A model generated the notes under the pieces. The model saw only the letters and a program-made list of their open reading frames with translations, was not told the DNA's origin and ran no database searches. DNA of 64,000 nucleotides from Tubiluchus corallicola (lineage: Eukaryota; Priapulida; Priapulimorpha; Priapulimorphida; Tubiluchidae), in the NCBI GenBank assembly GCA_030141605.1, contig JAQGDQ010000058.1:633352-697351 (forward strand), given 5' to 3'. Positions 41,101-52,063 of the stretch are shown piece after piece (positions within the stretch are counted from its first letter, which is position 1; every line of letters begins with the position of its first letter). Both the position numbers and the translations under genes were made by a program.

Positions 41101-42988
41101 TCTATGAATTATAATGTCAAGCTTGGTGGCCTTGGTCCAAATATAAATAAAGAGAAGGTAAAAATAAAGGAAAAGCTACTTGAGGTGCTAACAAATTTCA
41201 AAAATTTAACACATCTGAAGTGAATGAATCACACTATTCTATTGATATTTTTCATTGCCACTTTTTCTCATTTGTCTACTTCATAGCTAACATTATATAT
41301 AGCAGCATTTTTATGAACCACCCTGTACGTTTTGCAGTATGACTATTTTATAGTTATCATGTACATCTTTTTGGAAATGCAAGCAACCAAGCATAAGACA
41401 TACCTACAGAGGACAGACTTTAAGCGCATGTTGTGAATGCAGATTAGTTTCTTAACCTTGACTAACGTAAATTATTTCTATTTAGGTACTATTTTACTTT
41501 GTTAAGAGCAAGTTGTTTCAAACGGTTACTCAGGTCTGCAAGTAATCTGGTCGATTTTTAAGGTCACTAGATCATGAAAGAAAAATGACTTGTCCACTGT
41601 CTGCACTTAGCCTTGAGCAGAGAACTGTTAAATGTAAAGTTCTGTATGAATTAGTTTAATGCTATTGGTTTTAAAAAGTTTACCAGTTTTTAATTCTTCT
41701 TCCTTGACAACAGGAGTCACTATATATTGTTATACTGAAGTGTATGCAGCACCCGTGTTGCCATCTACAAAATTATTATTAATTAAACTAATAAAAAGTA
41801 GTACACATTTACTTATTTAATGGTTTTTAAAAAAATTACCTAACTTCTTGATCATTGTAGTGCTTTGTTTTTTGCATATGTGCTTGTTTATCATCATACC
41901 TATTTGATATTTTGTTTAAGTAAATGCTTTTTCAGCATTATTGATTGTGTTATTTGGGCTATAACTACCATGCCCATTTATTTACATCCTCATTATAATT
42001 GAATGACACTATTATGGATAGTGTGTAATCCTGCAAGGACTTGCAAATGTGTAATCTTGAAACGTGTTTCGTGTTTCTAAGCCTGTTTGTTGCCCTTGTT
42101 GAAATAAATAAATAGAGTTCTTCCATCTTGGTATACTATTTAAGTCCTACTTCCCTATCTGTCTTAAAATTAAAAAAATAACTGAATAGTAGTTTCATGT
42201 GACATATGACATTTGACTGCTAGATTGCGAGATGTGACAGCACCTATTTTTTTTTTTTGAAGTTGGAGAAACTTCAGCAGCAGAAACAGTATGCGAATTG
42301 GGTACACCAGCAAAATAAGGCTAAGCTTCTGGCAAAACTACCTCCTCCATCTCAACCCAGTCCAAAGGACAGAATTGATCCAAATGTCATCAAGAGAAAG
42401 CGGATGGTAAATTTGCAACTAGTTCTGAAATCAAGCAGTTTCAGTTTGCATGAAAACTTGGAAAGTCTGTAGTATTATTTATGAGTTGGTCTGTTATCTA
42501 GCACATGGTTAACTTAGCTAGTATTATTAGATTATTAAACTACCTTTTGTTTTAAATTTTTTTTCATTAATTTTAGGCTCTTGAGTATGCTAAGAATGTG
42601 CCAAGGCCTAGAAGAGTGTCTTTAAATTCAACGACTACATGTGTGGAAAGCCAACCTACTCCTACAGGTATGACAAAAACTTCATAAAAGGAGAGTGGTT
42701 CTTTTTATATAATATTTATTTTTTCATTGCTCATATCTGTTTGACTATTTCTCCCCATTAATTTGTCTGCATGCTGTCAGCCATTTATCTGTCCACTGGT
42801 TTGCGTGTTTGTTCGTGTGTTTTCCATAGCCATCTGTCCCTCTGTCATCTGCTCAAACTGTTCATTCTACTCACTGTCTTCATGGCAAAATATATATTAC
42901 ATATGTACATGTATGTAATTACACACACACACACACACATATATATACAGTACTTAGCAAGCGTGCTTATGTTTTTATTTATATATAT

Positions 42989-43052
<64 letters not shown>

Positions 43053-43922
43053 ATAGATATATAGGTCTATAAATAAGATATCTATATAGATATATATATA
43101 TATATATGTATAATTAAGCCTAAAATTAGCACTGCTTGCCTTTGTACATACAGTGTTCCCTCACTACTTCGCGGTTCGTTTATCGCGGGTTTTCAAAAAT
43201 ATTAATTTAAAATATTTATCGTGGTATTTTCCCTGTTTCACGGGTTTTTGCGGTACTCCGTCTAAAATATTTTTGCACATGCATAGTACGTCTTGTACAG
43301 TAATGTATAGATTTGATGAATTTTGCATAAAAAATCACAAAATGTATAAAAATATATTGAAAATATTAATTCTAACAGACAATTATAAATCATAAAAAAT
43401 TACCATTTACAGTAAATAGTATATTTATTCGGCGGATGAATACACACCAAAGTATAGTGTCCCTACTTCGCGGAAATTCACTTATCACGGGTGGGCCTGG
43501 AACGGAACACCTGCGATAAGTGATGGAACAGTGTATTATGTGCAATGATACTATGTTTATTTGTTTGTTTGTATGCATATGTGCATGCGTGCATATGTGC
43601 TTGCAAGTGTGTTTGTTTGAAATTGATCTTGTAATAACAAAGTCCAGTACGTGTCATTGTTTAATTCAAATTTGAACATCGTCACAAAATAAAGCTTGCA
43701 TGTGTTTTTACTTTAAGTATTACATGTCAACAGCTATTCAATATTTATGGAAGCATTCAATTTATAGGTTTAAATACAAGTCGACGGAGTGATTCCACAA
43801 ACTTGCTGCCTAAAGTTTCTACCTCTTCAGAGAAAACGATTACCAAACTCTCTGAGTTAAAATTGCGACACGAGCGTGACAAGCAAAACGTCCAGCAGAT
43901 CCGAAGTCGTCTTCTAACATGA
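32145..43922 (+). CDS. JHY (C11orf63)-like ciliary protein candidate, seven coding exons
   Basis: Seven exons join in frame to 625 residues: 32145-32310, 37676-38763, 39198-39289, 41016-41157, 42263-42406, 42577-42667 and 43768-43922. The phases match at every junction (1, 0, 2, 0, 0, 1), each donor is GT and each acceptor AG. The first ATG has A at -3 and G at +4, with an in-frame TGA 21 bases upstream. The long second exon is hydrophilic and rich in Ser, Lys and Asn. The conserved-looking part is C-terminal: VKLGGLGPN at the end of exon 4, a Gln/Lys-rich helix in exon 5 ([19 protein letters not shown]) and [13 protein letters not shown] in exon 6, ending in a charged helix. That order of motifs recalls JHY, a protein needed for motile ependymal cilia in mice. 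The family name is recognition from memory; the exon structure is much surer. No membrane segment or signal peptide is visible. Confidence 0.6.
32488..34541 (-). pseudogene. Decayed non-LTR (LINE, CR1/Jockey-like) reverse transcriptase
   Basis: The first open block, 33552-34541, carries reverse transcriptase motifs in order: [19 protein letters not shown], then [12 protein letters not shown] (palm A, Asp kept), [17 protein letters not shown] (motif B) and SADDISIF (catalytic ADD kept). About 25-30 residues normally present between GVAYSWF and motif B are missing. The sequence then continues in another frame (33573 down to about 33415, [12 protein letters not shown]...) and again in a third block at 32999-33379. 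There are thus at least two frame breaks and one in-frame deletion, so the copy is dead. An A-rich tail (TTATTTATTTATT on the plus strand near 32492) marks its 3' end. It is antisense to the host gene. No endonuclease was found. Confidence 0.85.
35930..36475 (-). pseudogene. LINE ORF1-like remnant
   Basis: The open frame 36221-36502 has a short coiled-coil region ending [18 protein letters not shown], like the start of the RNA-binding part of LINE ORF1 proteins. After a frame change near 36240 the reading continues [15 protein letters not shown], then SASHRIP, an in-frame TAG, and [13 protein letters not shown], matching the usual order of such proteins. It has a frameshift and a stop, so it is not functional. 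It may belong to the same element as the reverse transcriptase to its left, or to another LINE; 1.4 kb of unrecognised DNA separates them. Confidence 0.6.
38870..38903. repeat. CA microsatellite in intron 2 of the JHY-like gene
   Basis: ATACACAC... run of about 34 bases, 105 bases after the exon 2 donor. Confidence 0.9.
39465..40000. repeat. GCGA-rich repetitive insert in intron 3 of the JHY-like gene
   Basis: Motifs GCGA/TCGC recur at far above local density (GCGAATTTT, ATCGCGAGAATGTCGC, GGCGACTTCTG, TTTTGCGACG, GGCGACAACAG). Apparent ORFs on both strands here are by-products of the repeats. It looks like an old transposon but I cannot assign a family. Confidence 0.35.
40043..40455. repeat. 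~140-bp minisatellite, about three units, in intron 3 of the JHY-like gene
   Basis: Units near 40043 and 40313 share CAGCTCA.TGC.AGAA, TGACCTGT and TTTTA(C/T)CCC(C)TC, each followed by a GGGAGGGAGA-type purine run. A less complete unit lies between them. Confidence 0.55.
42921..43108. repeat. CA and TA dinucleotide tracts in intron 6 of the JHY-like gene
   Basis: (CA)n at 42921-42938, (TA)n at 42976-43043, then TG and a further TA block to 43108, just before the mariner-like MITE. Confidence 0.9.
43151..43533. mobile_element. Mariner-like MITE with TA duplication, in intron 6 of the JHY-like gene
   Basis: The element begins CAGTGTTCCCTCACTACTTC after TA (43149-43150) and ends, in reverse complement, CACTGTTCCATCACTTATCG before TA (43534-43535). 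Ends of this kind are typical of pogo/Tigger-type Tc1/mariner derivatives. At 383 bp with no transposase it is non-autonomous. A second copy of its right end is found at 29187-29275. Confidence 0.7.
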
Positions 43923-45049
43923 GTGTTGCACACCTTTTGCTTTTGTTCTGCTGATTTGTGATTAGCAGTTTTCTAGCTACATCTAACACTTGTGATAAAA
44001 TCTTGCAATTGACCATGTAATGTTTAATCAAATGTGTAAAGAGATAATGTATGGTAAACATTTCTTGATCTTGTCTCCTTTGTTCCGTATGTTCCTTTCT
44101 GACTTAGGTTTACTATGTGACAGCTACATTAATTAGCTAATTTTTAACCAAGAACATCATAGTCTTAATTATCCATATACTGGTCAGTTTCAGGTTTTCA
44201 TTTCAGTTTGCAGACATTTTACATTTAATTGGCCCTAACTAACACAGGAAATATACTTCAATATTTTACCAGGAAAAAAGATCTCTGATGAAATGAGATA
44301 AAGAAAAAACATTTGTGTATTACAAGTAGTTCTTAATTTATTTCGTAAATGTGTGGGAAAAGTGTATGTTTATTTACAACTATAGTAATATTTGCATTAA
44401 TAACATTGCTTTCATAGAGATTTTTTAATTGTTGTAGCTTGCTGTGCCAAAATATAAATAGCCTTAAATATATAGTGACGATTTTTAATTTGTCTTTAGT
44501 TGCTAGTAGCATTGGTCGATTTCAACCATCCGTCATTCAGCAGTTAACCTTGCTGGCCGCTAACATGTATAATGACCGACTGTCATTCTTGGTGCACAAG
44601 TCATTATCACATTATCTACAGTAAATTAACTAACCATTCACATGCAGCTATAAAACCAGTTAATTAATATCTTTTGATGCGCATTTAATGCTCGCTTTAG
44701 GTGAATTGTCATCAGTTGCCCAAGGGCTGGCAATGGTACCACATATTCCTGCAACATAAGCTTAAATAGAGTAATTCTACAGCCAATAAGCACTCCGGTT
44801 TTAGTGCAATGAATATATATATTAATTATACATTAATTTATAATCATCAAACAATCAAAGAATATTCTTTATGTAGTCTTGAAGCCAACCCAGGTTTTTT
44901 TCTAATTGTCTTCCATCTCCTTGATTATGTGCTTGATATTTGCAATGTCAAATCTCTCTCTCTGAAAACCTCCATTTATTGATAACTGCAAAGTAGGTAT
45001 TCAACTGCAAAAACGTAAGCATTACATCTCATTTTGTGGGTGCCAGGCT
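43923..45049. other. 3' flank of the JHY-like gene
   Basis: AT-rich; no canonical AATAAA close to the stop and no further exon recognised. Confidence 0.4.
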
Positions 45050-45120
45050 TGAGGTGTGATGGTTAGAGCAATTACAGTCACTAGTATGTCTAATCAGCTT
45101 TCGCATGGCCCTGGAAGATC
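45050..45120 (+). repeat. tRNA-like A-box, possible SINE head
   Basis: TGATGGTTAGAGCA resembles a tRNA A-box. No convincing B-box or clover-leaf follows, so this is not called a tRNA gene. Confidence 0.2.
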
Positions 45121-45144
45121 AATTGCTAGATTAAACAGTACTTA

Positions 45145-45296
45145 CTTAGCAAAACGTGCATTCTGAGCAAACTATCAGTGCTTTAACTGAGAGCAGCAGA
45201 GAGCATTTCCGATTAAAGTAGTTACTAATCGAAAATGTTCTCTGCTGCTCTCATTGAAAGCACTGATGGTTTGCTCAGAATGCACGTTTTGCTAAG
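45145..45296. repeat. Foldback hairpin: 71-bp inverted repeat, 10-bp loop
   Basis: Left arm 45145-45215 pairs with right arm 45226-45296 at about 66 of 71 positions. The arms begin CTTAGCAAAACGTGCATTCT; the loop is AAGTAGTTAC. Outside the arms, AAACAGT on the left matches ACTGTTT on the right, with a few unpaired bases. Most likely a foldback MITE; a small-RNA precursor is possible. Confidence 0.85.
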
Positions 45297-45325
45297 ACTG
45301 TTTTTCATAGCTGCAGAATAGCTGT

Positions 45326-45930
45326 TTAACGCTCAAGCATCTTATCTATGGAATTTGTGCTAGACAAAGCAATGAAAGTGTAAGAAATGTCTCCGATTTC
45401 ACGCAATAAACCATGCTTCTGAATTTTTACTATCGTAGCAAACACGGTTAAACGCTGTTTATTTCTATTTTCTATGGTTTTAAACGTTTTTACCGAGACG
45501 TGCAATACGCGCCTCTGCGAGCATACACTGTCTTCCTGAGGGAGCAAAGTTTTGAGCGTCTGTGTCAAAATAATGAAATAAGTTGGAGAGTCAAATAAAA
45601 CTAAAACACGTGTAAGCCGACTTCCTTTCTGTTAAATCTATTATAGGATCATATTGTTCAACGTTGCTTAAATAATCCTGTAAGCCCTTCCGCAATGAAA
45701 CCCGTGCTGCCCAGTACAATGGTAAAATGTTAAATAGGCTATTATTGTAAGACGCTACTTGATCATTATACTGATGCTGCAATTTCGGACGCCAGGCTTC
45801 CATGCTGGTTGAAATCACTCCGTGTTGAAATCTACATTCGACAGTCGCGGGTACGTTATTGTTACATTGTGTTAACGCACGTTTCCTAAAAATTCCTTCT
45901 TCTTTAGGCCTATCTATAGGCTAGACGTTA
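45326..45930 (-). pseudogene. Unidentified ORF pair with one frame change
   Basis: Reading the minus strand from about 45930, an open frame (PKEEGIFRKRALTQC, later MEAWRPKLQHQYNDQ and YLSNVEQYDPIIDL) runs to about 45640. A second frame (KGSRLTRVLVLFDS, later RLTVFATIVKIQKHG) takes over near 45635 and runs to the stop at 45326. Composition looks protein-like and the join is at GATTTAACAG|AAAGG, so it could be a frameshift or a splice acceptor. I do not recognise the family. The 45145-45296 hairpin lies just downstream. Confidence 0.25.
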
Positions 45931-46380
45931 AGAATGGAAATATAAAATAGAACTCGTTCATTATCTTTTACCAATTCTTTTGTACAGTAGGCCCATTTAT
46001 TCTTTGTAGCCTGCAAATAATTATGATAATTATTGGCAAACTTTTATAGGAAAGTTTTCGAATGCAACTGACGCGCTATGATCCGTTTTTAATGCTGAAT
46101 TTGGTCATTGTTAGTCCTGACAGTAAGTATAGGCTAATAATGTTTAAAAAGGATTTTGTTAAAAGTCTGTATTACTTTAATGATTTGCATCGTTCAACGA
46201 CGCCAATAACATTACTTGGGCAAAAGTTAGTAGCAGCAACATTGTCGACGTTTTCTTCTTTTTCTCGAATTGGTTTTTAGGCGCAAGCAAATAATTAATG
46301 CAAATAATTGCTACCAGATTGTCTCAAAAACTGTGTAAAGCGCGGGAAGGCCAAAGTGGAGTAGGATATTTGAAGATGCA

Positions 46381-46393
46381 GAAAATCGAAAGT
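46381..46393 (+). promoter_or_regulatory. IRF/ISRE-like motif upstream of CD225 gene 1
   Basis: GAAAATCGAAAGT contains the IRF core AANNGAAA about 120 bases before the start codon. A TATATA stretch lies about 55 bases before the ATG. Short motifs of this kind occur by chance in AT-rich DNA, so this is only suggestive. Confidence 0.25.
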
Positions 46394-46510
46394 GTTGTTG
46401 CAATAATTATTGGATAAATATTAAGCACTTTAAAGTTTATACGGTCAGTGATACATATATAGAACTATAGAATCAATTAATAGGATGAGGTAGGACATCG
46501 AGATCGAGAT

Positions 46511-49500
46511 ATGGAACAGCCCACTGGTAATTCGGAAGAACAAAAACAAATACAAGATTGCCATCTAGCCCAGAGACAAAATGAAAGTGGCCCAAGCCAG
46601 CCACAAGTTCAACCACTTATGGATAAGGTGCCACTTCCAATCCAGCCGCAAATTGCAGTCCATAGTGCAAGTCATCACGACGAGTCTCAACGTGCAGCTT
46701 TGATGGAGACGCTGCCAACTGCAACATTGACTGCACCTCCCGCACATCTTCAAAGTGGTCCAATACAGCAGCAGCATCACGCAATCCAACCAGAAATTGA
46801 TATCCACAGTGCAAGTTACCACGATGAGCAGGAAGAATCAGCCTTACAGCAGGTGTCGACACTGTTAGTTGCACCACCTCAACATCTTCCTAGTGGTCCG
46901 ATCGAAAAACGAGACGGTCTACAAGAACAGCGTGTCGAAGATGCAATTTCGTCAAATCAGGATCAGTTACTACCATCTGAGGTTGAGAAAGCTTCAACTG
47001 AGAGGGAAGGTAGTGTGACAGAACCTCAGAAAGAAGCTATATTTCCTGAACAAGTCGAGTCTAGTAAAACACGAGATCATCCACCGTCACACAGGGTATA
47101 AAGCAAATTAATGGTTCAACACTTTTACATCGCGTGCGTACAGTGTATTCTTTGCCTCTTGCCCACTTTGTTTATGTGTTAACAGTTTGTACAATTTTGC
47201 TTGCTTCTGTCAGTTTTTTCTTATTTGTTAAGCGAATTGCTATTTTGCTTCTTCTGGCGACTCAAATTTCTCCTGTTAAGATTCATTATATAACAAAAGT
47301 ACCATTATGTAAAAATGCAGCTTTATTTAATAAAAGTGCTGCATTATATAACAAACCAACAAATGGTTGGACGTGGTCTGTGTTTGAGTCATATCGTGGC
47401 CGGCTGTGCTTTAAAGGAAGACAGGATGATTTTTCAAATACTACCCCATTTACAACTCCGATAAAAAGTATACATTTTAACACGATTAATACTGCAACTT
47501 AATTGACGGCAGGTGAGCCCAACTATTGACGACATCACAAACTAACACTATTTTCAACAGCAAAAATATTCTACGAGCGTGTTGCACGTGTTTGTGAAAG
47601 CGAAAATTGAATTACAGTGCTACTGTAAAATATTCAGTGTGTTGTACGAAAACTAGGCATGTTTTAAGATAAAAATTCAAATTTCAAGTTTCCCGCTGTG
47701 CTCACGCATGCAGTGTCGAACGTGCGTGGTTCGTCAGAAACTAACACATCTGAACTGAGAGGCACAGTACCCAGTTTCCGAAATGCAGGCGCTAGTGCCC
47801 GTCTAACTAGCGAATGGCGAAATGCATGTAACAGCGAAGAACTAGTGGCGCGAACGCGAATTTGTGTTTGTGCGGTAATAATTCTTTCACATAAGTCATT
47901 TTTGGAAAAATAGTACATTTCCTTTCAATATTTTAAAGAGCAGATTCTTTTGACCTACAGTTTAAGATTGGGTTCGGTTTTGCTTTAATTATTGGACTGG
48001 ATCGGCTTCTTTCTGCGCCTTGTGTAGGTTTGCTCATGACTCCCACTTAGGCTGGTCTCAGTAGTCTAGTCTGTCTGGGGTCTGATCTGTCACAGATTTT
48101 GTCTAGTTGGATTTGATGTGGTAACCTACATCATTTTTAGCCGGGTACAAGCGTATAAAGGACCAATACCTACATGTAGATTAGTGTTTTGCTCTTCAAG
48201 GTTGGAATGTGGAATTACTTCAAATAAACATCTAACATGTGTTCCAATGAAAACCCTACACACAATACGAAGTCAGTCTGACAACCAATGCGAAAAAATT
48301 CGCCAGTTCTGCTTTACCCACCCAACCTCACAGCACACTAGAAGATCGTCGTCATCATTAAATTTTGGTGATAATCGTCAACGTAATGCAAAACGAAAAG
48401 AAAACAAGCCATCAGATGAATAACAAGAATTATTCACTTTTTGCTCTTCCCAGAGTCGAATTTAGGTATATAGGCGGTGGCCCTAAGCACGCTCCACTCA
48501 CTGCTTTGAAACACGGCACCTCGTGCACGTTTCCCGGCTCAAAGCATACGCATTATATGGTAGAAATTATGCGAGATTATGTATAAAACAAACTCCACGG
48601 CTCTGTACAGGATTTATGCCACTTAAATTCTTTCTTGACTTCAAAAAATCATATTTTAATGAAATAAATCAGCTACAAAAAAACAGTTTGCCAAGAGCAA
48701 AAAAGGTACTGGAATGACTCGACTAAAGTAAACATTGAGGACAACATCAAATAATGTGAATATATCAGTAACACTCTTCAGCAACACACTGACTAATGTG
48801 GCTAACAACTCGGAAATAATAGGGATTGCATGATCTGTAACACCGTCATGAATATCAAAATGAATACATTGCTAATAATACATATCGGATAATTTAACTT
48901 TCCTATAAATAGCAAGCAGTACTAGACGTAATTAGTAGTACATCTGAGTCACTTAATCAGCTGACTTGATGCACAGTGCAACCTTGGATCAAGGATGTAA
49001 TTGTGAAGTGCTGTCACTGCTGCGAAATAGGCAAGAAAAATGTGTATTTTGGACAGTAAATTAAAATGAGATCGAATCTAAATAAGCGTCCGGTCTTCCT
49101 TTAATAGGGACTTGTAAGTCTGTATCATAATTATGTGATCTTTGGCCCAGAATGCTGTTAGACAGGAAGTTACAATGACTTCACCACACAGCCTTTGGTC
49201 CCAAAATCCTCCTTCTCTAGTACTTTAGTTAATGGCTGTTGCAGATGCTGTGGCTACAGCGTTGACCACTTGCCTTGACAATAGAGGAAAACAATTTGTA
49301 AAGTGATAAAAGGTGAAGACCCTGCTGTGATGATACGTAATGATACGAAAATACCTACTCAAGGTGCCGCATTCTCCCATGGCCCTCTACCTAAATTATG
49401 AAAGTCTTTTATGATCTTTAACATACTTTATTAAAATTTTATCTGTTTTCAATGTAATTCTTTTCCAGCTTGGTGCCTCCTGAGAATTGGTACGCTAATG

Positions 49501-51680
49501 CTTAGTCTACTTAAGCATTAATCCGGCCCTGGCTCTCCGTATGCCTCCCAATAGCGTCAACAGGCAGTGTAAAACCAAAATAGTATGAAAATGCGACAGA
49601 CCTGACTTCAAATAGACGAGGCCTCAGACTGACCAGACCAAGACAGAATCAGACCAGCATCTACACCTTTTCAAGTTCGAAAGTACAAAACTAAAATCCA
49701 TTGTTCTCAGCAAAAAATCAAAAGTGCATAGCAAAAAATTAAAAGTGCACAACGAAAAAACCAAAGGTGCACAACGAAAAATAAAAATCTCACTGGAAAA
49801 AATCAAAAGCACAGAATGTTAGTTTATTTGTGTTTGTTGATGGAGAATAGAAACATGCCCTTCTAAATATACCTGAATTCTATCATCCGAAACTTTCGTC
49901 CTGTAACGGAAGAACGTTCTGTTATGTTGGGTAGAAACTTAACTTTTGTACGTGACTGAGTAGATTCCTGTAAATTATATTTCCAGTAACTGATTCACTG
50001 ACAAACAAAAATCAGTGCAATAGTCAAAAAGAGATAAAAACAAAGAAAGACTAAAATATTGAAACAAAAAAAGATTCATTGACTCCCTGATCCATGGTGA
50101 CGTGATGAGTCCAAAAGGTAAAAGTTCTGATTTCATTATCATTCCATTTTTTACTTTCCCCTTGCTACACCCTAACACCTGCACCATTAATTGCATCACA
50201 GTCGCACAGGCAGTGCGTCCTGGCTATAATGCAAGAAACAATTAATTTTATGAAGATGTCACGCCATGTTCATTTTATTATAATATTACTATAAGCATGA
50301 AACTGTATGTAATGTGACTTATATCGCGTTTTGTTATACTTTGTATTGTTATTTGATGTTGTTGTAATAAATAAAGAAAGAAAAGAAAGAAAAGAAATGT
50401 GATAGGAGCAATATTATGGCTTTCTCAGTCTATGTGATGAAAGCGTAACTATAAACCATGTTAACCTGCTACATAATGCATCATTTTTGTTACACAGTAT
50501 TGTTACATAATGACACAAAAATGTTAAATAATGATTGCTCATAATAGTGCGAAATTTGTTACATTATGTTGCATTGCTAAGTGATATGCATTTTTTTAAA
50601 TAATGAATCTTAACACCTGTGCTGGCTTCCTTATTTACGCGCTCGTTTGTTAGCTTATGTTTGCTCTATGCTTTTTTGTTGCTTCTATTAGTCGATAGAT
50701 AGAAACTGGATAAACTGATTGGCAAACCTACCAGTGACGATTGACTGATCAAGCAACAGAGCTAATTTATTATTTTAGTTGGTTGATTTGTTGGTTTGTT
50801 GGTGGTTGGTTAGTGGTTGGTTGGTTGGTTGCTTGCTTAGTTGCTTGGTTGGTTAGTTAGTCAGGTGGGATTGTTTGGATGCATGGTTGGGTAGTTGATT
50901 GGTTTGTTGGCAGGCTAGCTGCCTGCCTAATTAGTTTTTGCTTGTTTGTTTGTTTGGTTTGTTGATTGGTTGGTTGGTTGGTTGGTTGGTTGGTTGGTTG
51001 GTTGGTTGGTTCGTTCGTTCGTTCGTTGGTTCGTTGAGACTAGGGTGGATCGGTCGGTTAGTTGGTTGATTGGTTGGTTAGTTGGTTGGTTGGTTGTTTC
51101 GTTGAGACGATGATTGGTTGGTTGCTTGGTTAATTAGTTGGTTGGTTGGTTTGTTGGTTGGTCGGCTGAGAGTTTGAGACGACTGATTTCTAATCGATTT
51201 TCAGACAATTGGCGGGTCGTTCATTTTGATAAATGAGGATTGATTGACTTGATTTATGGATGGCTAATCAGAGATTAAGAAATGACAGATGAAAATTAGA
51301 TTGCTATTAATTATCTATTCTACATGGATTGGTTACTTTTTTGCTTTACGTGGTTTTAATTACAGGAATCCCTGGGGAATGAATCAGAGAAAGCAAAAAC
51401 TGTGGGCTTCACTACACCTCCTCGTGATACTGGGACTGTTTTAGTCCAACAACCAGAACCAGAACTTCCGCCATTTGACAATTACATGCTAATATCAATT
51501 TTTGCAATGTGTTGCATTCCACCAGTCGGGCTTATTGCCGTGTATTTTTCACACAGGGTAAATATTTTCCTCTTTCCTTATTATAGGCTTTGATCACCAC
51601 TAGTTAATTAATAACACTGTCTTTAAATAGATATAAACTCTAACCAAAATGTATCGCTCTCACACACTCTCTCTCTCCCT

Positions 51681-51756
<76 letters not shown>

Positions 51757-52009
51757 CTCTCCCTCGCTCTCTCTCTCTTTCTCCCGCTCCTTGTTCCTCA
51801 TCCTCTCGCTCCCCTTCTATTGCCCTCTTCTTACATGAATTGCTTAGATTTATACGCATTATTTCTATTCACAGGCAAGCCACTACATGAAGTATGGTGA
51901 TCGATTTGCTGCAGAAGAAGCGGCCAATACCGCCAAAACAGTGTCGACTATTTGTTTAATCCTAGCAGCATTAGGTCTGGTTGTAGCTATTAGCATACAA
52001 GGTTACTGA
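46511..52009 (+). CDS. CD225/dispanin-family membrane protein 1 (IFITM-like)
   Basis: Three exons, 46511-47095, 51366-51557 and 51875-52009, both introns phase 0, give 303 residues. Donors are GTATAA and GTAAAT; acceptors follow TTACAG and CACAG. Residues 1-195 are Gln/Pro/His-rich and hydrophilic, with a repeated block (see separate entry). The CD225 domain begins near residue 233. [20 protein letters not shown] is the first, re-entrant-type hydrophobic segment with paired cysteines. It is followed by AVYFSHR, the basic loop [16 protein letters not shown], and a C-terminal hydrophobic helix ending SIQGY. In vertebrates this family includes IFITM proteins, which act at membranes and restrict virus entry, and also dispanins with synaptic or secretory roles; which role applies here is unknown. 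AATAAA copies at 52054-52063 are likely poly(A) signals. A near-identical gene structure follows downstream. Confidence 0.85.
46640..46921 (+). repeat. Tandem coding repeat in exon 1 of CD225 gene 1
   Basis: Residues 44-90 and 92-137 are two related blocks of about 46 residues. Each begins IQP(Q/E)I, continues HSAS(H/Y)HDE, and ends with an APP(A/Q)HL(Q/P)SGPI motif. The duplication is visible at protein level and is partly diverged at DNA level. Confidence 0.85.
47096..49708. other. First part of intron 1 of CD225 gene 1
   Basis: Apparent frames of 122 codons (47134-47502, GTG start) and 101 codons (48118-48423) have no supporting features. An A-rich LINE-like tail (AATAAAGAAAGAAAAG) lies further on at about 50370-50398. 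Confidence 0.5.
49709..49812. repeat. Short tandem repeat, unit about 24 bp
   Basis: About four units of the form CAAAAAATCAAAAGTGCA, with AACGAAAAA variants, in intron 1 of CD225 gene 1. Confidence 0.7.
50750..51170. repeat. TTGG/GTTC tetranucleotide-rich tract
   Basis: Mostly (GGTT)n with interruptions, densest at 50960-51030, lying 200-600 bases before exon 2 of CD225 gene 1. Confidence 0.9.
51666..51790. repeat. CT microsatellite in intron 2 of CD225 gene 1
   Basis: A near-pure (CT)n tract about 110 bases after the exon 2 donor. The paralogous intron has one at the equivalent place (55621-55704). Confidence 0.95.
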
Positions 52010-52053
52010 CGATAGCATCATAATTACTTTATTGTAAATCTTTAGATAAATTA

Positions 52054-52063
52054 AATAAATAAA
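52054..52063 (+). terminator. Overlapping polyadenylation signals of CD225 gene 1
   Basis: Two overlapping AATAAA hexamers lie 45-55 bases after the stop codon at 52007-52009, the expected position for a short 3' UTR. Confidence 0.55.

Noticed and set aside
47134-47502. 122-codon frame after CD225 exon 1
   Set aside because: GTG start, no family match, lies in the intron; hydrophobic stretches are explained by T-rich DNA.
51623-51900. Arg-Glu and Ser-Leu repeat frames
   Set aside because: Both strands of a CT microsatellite inside an intron.
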